Source: Hemibagrus wyckioides (lineage: Eukaryota; Chordata; Actinopteri; Siluriformes; Bagridae). Taken from it: a stretch of 64,000 nt of DNA. Positions 12,601-24,600 of the stretch are shown piece by piece; position 1 is the first letter of the stretch, and each line of letters opens with the position of its first letter. The DNA is taken from positions 12,866,657 to 12,930,656 of the forward strand of contig NC_080718.1 of the NCBI RefSeq assembly GCF_019097595.1, read 5' to 3'. Both the position numbers and the translations under genes were made by a program. The notes under the pieces were generated by a model. The model made no database searches. It worked only from the letters and a program-made list of their open reading frames with translations, and was not told the DNA's origin.

Positions 12601-15600
12601 TCAGCACTCCGTCTCTTTACTCTCAACACGTGCTTGTCTCTGCAGTCGCTTGTTTTGGCGGTTTAGTGGTGAATGTTCGGTGAGGTCCTCGAACGACTTG
12701 GCTGTCGCAGAGCTCGTGGGGAAGGCTGTCCCTGGTGGAGAGTCACCGCTGGAGTCCTCCTCGATGGTGGCCATACGCGGAGGATCCGCTCTGGGCTCGG
12801 AAGAGGAGGTTGTAGGCGGAGAGGTGCTGCTGCCGCTGGGGTGTCCCTGTACGGGTCGCGCTGCTGAAACAGAAGAAGGAGGAGGAGGAGGAGGAGGAGG
12901 AAGAAAAGGGGCTTTGATGATGCGCATGGGAGCCCCCTCCAGGCTGCTCAGTATCTCCATATTCTGAGAGAGGAAGAGAAAGTCATTATCAACAAAACTG
13001 AGAAAATAACAGTCAGTAAAAAAAATAAATAAAAAATAGTGCTTAAGTAGTCAGTGCCCTCAGTGATAGAGGTTAGTTTCATAAAAGCAAACATAAAACG
13101 AATTATTCTTTTGGTTTTAGGAATAATTGACATATTGCAAACTAGAGCTTAAGAAATTTGACTAGAACAACGAGAAATGTTGTAAACATGACAAACATGC
13201 CAGATTCCTTTAGCTACACTGACATAGCCTCTTACACACCCATGAGCTGCTCAGGCAAATCATCCACATCTCAGGTTCCAAGGGCACCGAGCGTTCTTGG
13301 GGGTTGTGCCATTTGTCTCAAAAAGCCATGCACTCATAACACTTCTACACTTCGGTAAACATTTACATCGACACCAACTGCACAACACTATACACCGCAA
13401 CCGTGCTCAGCATTCGACACACCTTAGAAAACAACTAGCTAACAGACACACTACACTCTACACGGGCAAAGACCATGTGACACACTCACCTCAGGCTTTA
13501 CTACACACTTCCACCATCATCTGCTGCAGTTCCACGGGGCTCAGAGCAAACAGTGGAGCCACAGGTCACATCTTCAGCCGCACTCACTCATACACTCAAA
13601 CAATGTGTTTAGCTCCTCTGAAAAGGCCATGCTAACTGCAGCTTACACACTTTCACACACACAGTTATGCTGGCTGTCTTTTTGACCTGCTTATTATAGA
13701 GATTTAAAATGATTCTCATCTCTGGACTAATGGTGCATGGGTGAAGTAAACAGCCACTTACACTTGGATATATTAGAGACTTGGAGTTCTCCTCATATTG
13801 TCTGTCCAGCTTCTTGTCCTGCAAACAAGACAGACAGATAAAACGTTGATAAAAAAGACTTTTTAGACCAAGCCTTACCATTCTATCCACTAATAATAAT
13901 AATAATAATAAACACCAGGGTACTGTTAGGTTCTCAAATCTGTTTTGTCAGAAGGGGTTGATTAATTTCCCCAACAGCATGGCATTGAAAGTCTCGGGTT
14001 AGGACCGAAGCTTTATCGTTACTATATTAACAGTTCATAAACAAGGTCTTGTATGGTTACCAAGCTAGTGAATGTGATAAGAGGAGCATAAATTGTATGC
14101 TAAACTAAAATGTATGTAATTTATTTATACATAAAAATTGTAATCACTGGCAAATTACTGTGCTATATAAGGAATAAAACACATGTTATGTGCTGCCATT
14201 GGAAAATGATTAATTTGAGGATAGTAAACATGTATCAGGCTGAATGGCCAAAGGTATGTGCACACCTGAACCATCACAGCCATATTTGGTTCTCCCCTAA
14301 TCTGTTGCCACAAGCATATAGTTGTATGGAATGTCTTTGTATTGTGTAGTATTTTGCGATTTCTCTTCACTGGAATTGATCAGCCCAAACCTGTTCCAGC
14401 CTGACAATACACCTGTGCACAAATCAAGCTCTACAAATGCATGGTGTGAAAAGGTTGGAGTGGAATGAACTAGAATGCCAACTGCCCACTAGGCCTCTTC
14501 ACCCAACAGTGCCTAACCTCGCTAATGATCTTATAGCTTAGGGTTACACACCAACATCTAGTGAAAAGCCGTCCCAGAAGATCGGACGGTATATTATAAT
14601 GGCATAAAAGGGGACTAAATCCAGAATGCTATATACCAATAGCACCTATGGGTGTGACTGGTCAGGTGTCCACAAACTTTTGGCCATATAGTGCATCGTC
14701 TGGTTATTTACAGCCCATTCGGTCATTTATTCCTTAACAAAAAAAAAATACATAAATAAATAAAAACAGAGGACACACTTACCACACAGTGCACCAGAAT
14801 GCTCAGAGGGATCCAAAAGAGGAGGGAAAAGACAACCACAGAACCCACTATATTGTCAGCCAGGAACTTTCCTGAAGAAAGAAGATGGTTAGACTCAGCT
14901 TCAGAATTACTGACAACGTTTGTAGTTAGACCTTCCCAGAAGAGTTGAAGCTGTTATAGCTGCAAAGGGCGGGCCAACTCTATTACATTCATGTGCATGT
15001 CCCAAAATGTTTGGCAATATTGTATATTAACATTCCTGCATGTAAGTACTTTATGTAACATCTAAATGAACAGCAGAGTATTTTCCTAAATAGCCTGATG
15101 AGATTAGAGAATACAGAGTATTCTAAAAAAAAACTCAGAGCCGTTCCTCTATACACAATCTCTCCACATCCTTCAGGGTCCTAGATACTCTTTAGTGGAC
15201 TCTACATTTTCCGGGGTCTGGGATGCAGCACTCAAAAGGTTCTATGATCATTTTGGCATAGATCTGGATGTGTATTTGTATCATTGTCCTGCTGGAAGAT
15301 CCAACCATGAGGCGTTTGCAGTCTCAAGGCAATGCAGCCAGATTTTCATTTAAAAGGATCATATTCTGTATCAGGATTTCTAGGGCTTTTAGAGGGAAAA
15401 CCACAACTCCATTACAGATCTTCCACCATAACACCAGAGTTTTCTGTGTAATTGTCCCTCCTTTCATGCCAAAAAACCCACCTTGACTGATTAATTGCCA
15501 AAAAGCTCTAGCTTTGTCTTATCTGACCACAAATCCCATTTCCAGTCAAGGTTTCAGCAGCTCCTATTAAACTGCTTATATGTCTGCGTTTAGATGGAAA

Positions 15601-18600
15601 TAAGCCGTTCTGACACGCCTTCTGATTAGTTTACTGCCACTGATGCAGCGTCTAATTGCAGATTGACTTAGTTATCCCAAATACGTGTCTGCAAATCTCC
15701 AACTGTGATGCGTGGGGAAATGATTGCCTCTCTCACTTCCTCCATACTGTGCATGGGGGAAGTATGCACTTTTCCCAGGCAGGTTCATTACAGCTCTGGT
15801 TCCTAATTATTGCTCTAGCATTCTATACGAGCATTTCCAGCTCAATAGCCAATGCTTGTTTAACTGATCTCTTCTCCAAATCTTTTCCACCCTGATGGCT
15901 AAGGAAACATGGCTTCTGTATGACCTTATCTTTACACCCAAGTCAAACAGGCACTTAGGGTTGATCACCTTTCTAGTGAATATATATATATATACACTGG
16001 AACAAGCTACAGTTACATTTTGTGATTTTCCGACTGTAGCTGGAGTCAAACAACAAAGCAATTAATCAACTATCACCACTTACCAAATGTGTTGATGTCC
16101 AGCTTGTCGATAAAGTCCCACAACCTCTCGACAACGTCTTGGACCTGCTTCATGCATTTACCCTAAACGAGACAAAGACTCAGGTTAATATTTTGTGGCA
16201 ATAATTAAACAGAATTGTCTCAAAATGCATCACCACAAAAAGTGAAGGAGAGGGAAATAAAGGCGCTCACATGGCCATCGCAGAAGCCCACAGTGCAAGG
16301 CTTCCCCTTCCGCAGGTACAGATAATCTCCACTGGGAAATTTAAAAGGAGTGCACATTCCGTTGGAGTTCCTACAGCACACTTTACATGAGCTGTCTGTA
16401 TCTGTAAGAAAGCAAAGCTTGAATTAGGTGGACATTTCAAAATTTCTGTCTATTTTAGTCTCTCCAGCTACCACTTCTAACTGATTGAAAACACCCAGAG
16501 ACTAAAGTATGATAAACAGAAACAAAAACATGCATATGAAAAATGTACTGAATATAGATTTAGAAGCCTGACAGTAAATAAGTGCAAGAAACTAAAATGC
16601 CTTATATGTGGTACAATTTGGTACCAAAAAAAAACCCTTGCTATTTCTGTGAGCGCACTGAAAAAGATGGTCTCCTTCAAGGTCGTTGCTTCATGTGCCT
16701 TTTCAGTACATCTCCTGCCTTCAACAAGATGCATCAAGCAATACAAACTCACCCTTCCTATTAGTCCGGTAAGTCAGTGCAAGTGATATTCCTTTGTCTT
16801 TTAGTTGTTACTTACCTAACACATGCTACGAACATGATCATACAAAAAAAGTCTTAAATTATAAATCTGGAAATTTAAAAAAAATAAATAAATAAATAAA
16901 TAAATTATAATAAATTATTATATAATTATATAATATATAATTAAATAATAATAATAACAACAACAACAACAACAACAACAGGGTAGTCAAGACACAGGGT
17001 CACTGGAAATTCAAGATTCATTTGCATAAAAATGTTAGGAAACCCCTGCTCTACAGAAACAGGAAGTATACTTCCTACTACTAGTATACTAACCCTAATT
17101 TATTCATAGGTCCAACACTAGGTTTAAAATAAATCTGCAAACTTGACTACAGTCTAGTGTATGATGCAAGACTTCACAGAAATACTGGTTTTACACTAGG
17201 AAGTTACACATGAATGACCCTTAATCACCACTTGGAAACTCCGAGGTTAATTTTGAGCAGAGTTTCCCCAAATGTCAGGAGTCCTAAATATTCAACATGG
17301 CAGAGGACTTTGACAGGTTTTATTAAATTTTCTAAATTCAGCTAATTGCTAGCACTTACCGTTTTGTTCATATTCATTTATGTACATCAGCAACCATTCT
17401 ATGCATGTTGTACATTTTTACACCTTGAAAATAGCTTCAGTTACATCATCGTCAGCAAGCTAGCTAACTGTTGCGTCAGGTGAAAGAAAAAAAATGGAAA
17501 AAGAAACAAAACATTACTACGAGTGCGTTGGAAGTAGGATCATTCTGGTAGCACATGAAACCAGAATACTGTAGTTGGGTCAGAGTGTCTGAGATACAGT
17601 ACCAGCTGAGATTCTCACCATTGCATGCGCAAGAGCTGAGTTTCTGTGTTGCCTCACAAAAAGGAATACACTCGCCTCTGCGGCACCGGCCTCTATCCAC
17701 ACACTCTGTAGAATCAGGCAGATTCCCAGGAGCTGGACACTCACTGCCGTTGCCTAGAGACAAAAAAAATGTTAGAGGTCTCTATCCAGAACTAACAGAC
17801 TTATAAAATACAGACAAAAGCACATGTTTAGTTTTCATTTGACCGATTTGAATGGCGACAGAGAATTCCTCTACAACCAGTATAAAGAATTACACCGTAT
17901 GAGAAGCAGTCTAAAAGGAAGAGGGCAGTATTAGCGTTCACCCTTTCCGGATAGTAACTGTTATATAATAGGGGAGAGCTGGGTGCAAACAGTCAGGTGA
18001 CCAAATTGGTGAGAAAATCGATAGGGAAAAAAAGTAATATACAAAAATCACTGAAGACTGCTGTTAATTGTTATTGTTCCACGTGAACAAAAGTGTTTTT
18101 TTTTTTGTCTTAAAGCACTGCTGTGTGAAGTTATACATTATATAACTGTATAAATGTGTACAGCTTATAACTCTGGATAATAATGAGACTCTGATTCACC
18201 TGTGCACGATGAGCTCGCTTTACATGTGGCGTTGATGGACTCCTGACAGATTTTATTAGCTTCCTGGAACATGCAGTTGAAACAGCATGGACTATTCCTG
18301 TCACTGAGGTACAGACAAAATAAACAATAGATCAAAACTTGCTGGACGTATAATATCTATACATAATGATAATTTTCTATTAAATTAACCCCTAAGGCTG
18401 GGTAACATGATGATATAATATTAATATCATGTTAACTGTGTCACAATCTGTTTTCCTGTGAGCTTTATATACAATTTTTTAATGTTGCTTTTAAATAAGC
18501 ATCAAACAGGATTTTCTTAAGATAATGTATTGTCAACAAACTCATACAAACAAAATGCCTTTGAGAATCATATACATGAGATTTTTTGGGGTGTATATGA

Positions 18601-21600
18601 TTAAATACAAGAACAGTGTCTTCAAAGTTTCCCATTTTACTGGATTTGTGAATGATTGTTTTCACATATCGGAATCCTGAACTGATCCATCCGTTTCTTT
18701 CAAATGTTTGACATGAATCTGCTTTGTCTCTCAGCATACCTGCACTGCATGCCCTTTTTCAGCTTGCAGCTGGCCGTACAGCAGCGGTCATCTTTGAGAT
18801 GGAGGAGCCCGGGGTCACACTCCTCTCCTTCTTCAACCCGAGAGTTGCCACACAAATTGCTGGTGCGTACCTTGAAGCATTGTGGAGCCTTGACCCTTAG
18901 TGTCCTGCTCACTGAGGCTTTACTGCAGTTGGAGAACCGCTGAAATAGATATAAATAACCCAGAACTTAAATAATAGGCCATGAACAAATAACCTGTATT
19001 AAACCACTGGGAAAATTTATTTAATATGAGCAGATGAAAGAATGTTAATTGTGTGGATGTTATTTATTTTTTTTAACCTCATCTTAAGTTTGTATGATTC
19101 AAGCTAGTTAATTATTTTTTGCTGCTTTACATTCCAGTTAGCTTATAAAATCTATGAGAGCCATCAATATCAGGAAAAACCCGTCAGTATCAGAGGACAT
19201 AGAGTATGTAGACTGATACCTTGTTGTTTGGATGGTCTCCACTCACGGCGATGGGGTACATTACAAACTTGCCTCCTTGCTCGTCACTAGGAGCACAGTA
19301 AGCAATGTTGTCGGGGTCGTGCTCTGCTCCGAAGTTGTGCCCAAGCTCATGGGTGGTCACCAGGTCTGCTTCCTGCACAATAAGAGCATGTTTGAATGAA
19401 CCAAAAACCACTCCTCTTAAACATGCTCAAGTAGAATGTGGTCACATGTGATGTATTTACACACAAACCTTGGTGAGAATGGTCTTGCCATAGTTCTTAG
19501 TGCTGGTTAATCCAGTGTTCAAGTAGCTGGCTTTTTTCACTGATGGGGACGGATAGTAAGCTGTAAAAAAAAAGAAAAAAGTCTTAGTTTAACCTGTTAA
19601 CCTCTGCCTGCTTTTGAAAAGGTATATTCTGACTAATTTGAAACCCAGACATACGTTTTGAGCAGAGTCCTCCCAAGGCCTGGTCTCTGGAGGAGGCGAC
19701 ATACGCAAGTCCAAGAGTGCCTTCATCAAAGTCCTGATAGGTAAACAGGTGAGCCAGGCACACGGCTGAGGCGTTATCCGCTATGTCCAAACTGAATTGC
19801 TGAGAACAGACGGTCAACAGTGACAGAATTAAAGAAAGTCTTATTTTATTTACCACTTAGCCATGCTGTTGGCCAATTATTTTGGCTTTATGTCAATATA
19901 GCTGAATATGAAAAATACTTGTTCTGGTAAGGATCATGGTATCCAGAGAACACTGGTCTCACACAAACACACCCACACCAGGACACCACAGAGTACCAGA
20001 TGCATGCATACGCAAATAGGTGTGACCCTACTGGCATGTTCTCAAATATCAGGACCATAATCAATATTTATGGCAAAGACACACAAAACCTCTGGACATA
20101 TTAGAGTATCCTTCTGATGACAGGTGTGTGTGTGTGTATAAAAATGTTTTGTTTACAACAAACTTAGTTATTCTTTTGTCAAAATGACAAAAGTGTAAGA
20201 TCATGCTATGTTCTAGGCATTAGAGAAATAACCGTGTGTGTTTTTTAATAAAAACATTTAAAAAAATTTATTTACAAAACCAGAAAACCTTAATAATACC
20301 TTAATACATTTACCAGATAATAAATGTACTAAAATAAACAAAAAAAGTGTTATAATATAATATAATATAATATAATATAATATAATATAATATAATATAA
20401 TATAATATAATATAATATAATATAATATAATATAATATAATATAATAGAATATAATATAATATAATATAATATAATAGTTAAAATAGGAGCACTCACTTC
20501 TAGAAGCTTCTTCACATCCCACACGTGGTTGTCTTTTGGTCGTGGGCTGCCTTCCATATTATAGTGAAGCTGTCCTGTAGACACTGTAGTGGGATACTTG
20601 TTTATGATGATCTGTTACATGGAACAGAATGACAGCTTAAGCAGGAGGTATTACAGGGCACCACACACACCAGCTGAATATCAAAACAGTCACTACACAC
20701 AGTGAAGAATCTAACCACATCATGATTATGAAGAAGACACTGAGGACATTGTGCTTGTTTGAGTGAATGTCATATGAGGAATGACTCAGTGGAGAATGGC
20801 ATTTCACCATTCATGATAAATGGATAATGAAAAGTCAGTCAGAGAAAGACGGGAAAAGGTTTAAAAACCGTGTGTCAACCGAGACCATAAACATTACAGG
20901 CTGGAGGCCGCTTCCTGGTATAATAGGTTTCTTGTCAACTGTGTGGTACTGACCTGGTGAATCTGTACACCATAGCCTTTAAACTCATCATCCCATGACG
21001 TATTCCTGTAGATATCATCCACTCGGTCAATCAGCTCGATCTGTAAAATAAATATGCGTTATGAACATTTTTAGCAAGGCAGGATATTCCTAAAGTATAT
21101 ATGAAACTTCTTCACACTGTGAGGTTTTTCTATAATGTTTTAAAAACTACACACTTTCCTATACTGAAATATGTTTTGTATATGGCATATCTATCTTTAT
21201 TCCTACCTTTATGAGTTGCCTACCATTGCTTTTGAAGCTCGGTTTGTTAAATACAACTCCTTTACTTGCCTAATGAGCTTTCTGTGGATAACCCATGTTA
21301 TAGACAGAAAGCCCTACACCATTTTTGTTTTGTTTCACCAGACATTGTTCACTGAAATCTGTCCATGTGCATCAATTTTCAAATAATGGAAATGTTCAAA
21401 ATCTTGAATATCCCATGTTTGAGCATCTTTACTATGTCTAGGCAGATCTGTGATATTGACCATGTGACTATTGTTGTAGAAAAGCTATCATATCATTTTC
21501 ACTGAAGCAGGTGTTGATGGATTTCACCAGACATGGAGGTTGATCAGGTTATACAACAATTTGTTGATTCCATTCCAGCTCGAGTGGACATTAAATTCAT

Positions 21601-24600
21601 TCATCATGAAAAATTGATTCATGTAAATATTTCTATGATGCCGTTTGTCACCTCAGTTAATGATGGTATAATACAAAGGCAAACATGAATGTAGCCTTGG
21701 ATTTAATCAAGAAATAACCATATGCTGCTTTGCTTAAAAACTCTACAGATAAAGATCAAAACTGCCTGCTTGTTTTTCATAAACAGAGTTTAGTTCTCTC
21801 ACACTTTTGCTCAGTGGCTTTAGCCATTATTGTTTACCAGGTAGTTCAGTGTGGTGCTCTCCTCTTCACGACCCATGTGCCTGTAGAAGCGGTAGTCAGC
21901 CACCAGTAGCAGCGTGCAGGTGTTCTTCTTGTGGTTGTGTGTCTGTCTCCGTACTCTCTGGCTTCTTTCTGTACAGATTAATGCAAAAAACATGATTGTG
22001 AATAATCAGGGATTTATTGGAGGCTAAAGGTCAGACCTCTATAAGTATATTTTTCCAAATTCCTTTCAAAGGGGTTAAAATATATATTCTGTGTTTTGTC
22101 TGGTACGCTGCTTCCTGTTTTTCTTGCTTTTGAGAGGACTTGGCAACCACAGATGGACTCAAACAGAAATTGGCAATTTCTCACACAAATACAAGTTGAA
22201 AAATGACACATCATACCATCATTCATACTGCCCACACCGCAATACCAAAAATTCAGTACTGAAACTGCATCATAACCAGCAGCGGAAAAGAACAGACAAA
22301 CTATTGAACACGTGCCAAATAAAATATTTTTGTTTAGCTCTACTTTACACATCAGTGCAACCCTGTTAGTGAAGTTCATCTTCTTAGAAATTTTGACACG
22401 CTCCCTGTTGTAACACATGACACGCAGCACTTTGAGCAAAGTAACATTCATTGCCAGTGTAATCCAAATCAGGATGAAACGTGAGCAAAACCTCACTTGG
22501 TTTATAAAATCCAAATACTGTTGATTCACTCCTTTTAAACTGTACCCTTTTTTCTTCTCATAGGGTCTCAAGAGAAGCTGATGCTCACCTTGGTCTTTCT
22601 GTGCCTCTGCTGCTGTTTTGGCCATTTCAGGAAGCAACTGTGGAGTCTCAGCGTTGACGTAGCCACATACTTTAGATGAGGCCAGTCGGCTAATGTTCTT
22701 GATGTCCTCAGAGCGGTAGACCAGCAGGCGGCTGTCTGGGGCTTTTTCTGTGAACCTCCATAAAGGCTAACAGCAGTGAAGAGAAGAGAAAAAGGGAGAT
22801 AGAGAGTTGCACTCATGAATTCTAACACACGGACACGTGAATTCAGATAATTCTCACACGCACACACTCATAGCTGTACTTTCATGTTGACTTATGCCCC
22901 AAGGCAGAAAAGAACGAAGCCACATTGAGGCAAGATTCCTGTCGTGCTTCATAATTACCTCCACATTGTACTCGGCTTCATCAGTGAGGATATGCGCTGA
23001 AAATTCGTCTCCATCCATGTGGGCCTGCACCCGCGAATGTTCCTCACCTGAGGATATGAGAGTGAAGGATCATCAAGTTATTCTCACATTAATCTTGTCT
23101 GCTTTTGTTTAGCTGTTTTATGCAGAACTTGTTTATTCTTTAGGTCCTGGCTCTAAACCAAGTTCAAATACAATATAATTTATAAATAAAATGATTATAA
23201 TTGTTACTAACACTAATTATTATTAATATTTTCACTCCTGAATCAAAATGCGCACACACACAGAGTGATCAGTCTTCATGTCTGTCTCTCTCTTCAATTC
23301 CTAACTGAAAAGCTCACCTACTACATGCCCTCTGAAGTAATTTTGCGTTTCGATATCGTAATTCTCCTCCTTCCCTTTATCATCAATGAACACGGCTTTA
23401 AAACTGTCCGTGAAAAGCTCAGTGTTGGTGGTCAGGTACAACTTGAAATGCCTGATGGGGAGAGGGGGAGAGGGAGAGAGACAGAGAGAAGTAAATCAAA
23501 CAAAATGGTTATTTTTATTATGGACAGTCTCGCATCTTCAGTGTTTTCAAGATTCATTTAAATCACAAAACAAAACTTTCGCCAGAAACATTTAGCCCAT
23601 GCTACTTGGAACTTCAGGCTAATAACAGTGTGATACGGCACACACTGGTAAGGTTACTAATAAGAGTTTTTAGTACAATTAGTACTATTTGAACTACTTT
23701 TATGGTAGAAACCTTCTCTGGACTTCACAACTTTACCTCTTCAGTGCTGTGAAGCTGACTAGACGTTCGACGTGTGACACAGAGTTCACGTCTCTCTTCC
23801 TTAAAGAGTGCTGCTGGAGACTGGACGCAGGAAGCACTTCGAAGTCTGCCAGCATCGAGCTGAGGCTCTCTGTAACCGAGCAAAGCAGAGGGAAAATCAA
23901 TCACGTAACACAAACCAAAGCAGAACTGAACAACAATTAAACCTAAACATCTATATTAGCTATAGGTACAAAGTCAGGCATCGTACTGTTTATTGTCATT
24001 ATGATGGGAAAACCTAACCACCTTTTTTGATTAGCAGAATTTTATTCCAGTCTTGGAGATATCTGATTTGTGGGGTAAAGGTGACTGAATCAGTCATTTG
24101 GTGACTGAATAGTGGAGTAAAATTTGGCGAATCTGGGGTAAACCTACCATTCTATAAGTACTAGGGTTACAGGCAAATTATTATCATTTATTACATATAT
24201 TTTAGAATTTGAAAGTGACTAACTTTCAAAGGAACCAAGCTGCTGTAACAAGAATTTCCCTCATGGGATCAATATCGATCAATCCATCTATCTATGCATC
24301 TATCCATCCATCAATCTAATTTGTCTAATGGATTTTCCATGAGATTAACCTGAACTACATAGATTGTTGGACTGCATCACTCTACCACACTGGTGACTAT
24401 TTTTGAATTATAATAACATCATGTCAGATTTAATTCCTTCATTAATAAACGACAGGCCATCTGTTTTTCTTCACATACCGAATCATCGGGTCAATAAACA
24501 GCTGGCAAACCAAATCCCTACATATTTTAATGACTCAGTAATAGGCTAAAATTAATCAGCCTGACACATGAAGTGGTTAACACTATATTGCCAAATGTTT

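Noticed and set aside
12650..12967. Gly-rich plus-strand frame
   Set aside because: Antisense shadow of the last ADAM17 exon and its poly-Pro repeat.
20258..20584. Tyr/Ile repeat protein
   Set aside because: Read-through of ADAM17 exon 8 into the TATAA array; the donor at 20498/20497 ends the exon.
22014..22637. 207-codon open frame
   Set aside because: Its first 16 codons are the 3' end of ADAM17 exon 5 (ending at 22589); the rest is intron read-through with no domain.
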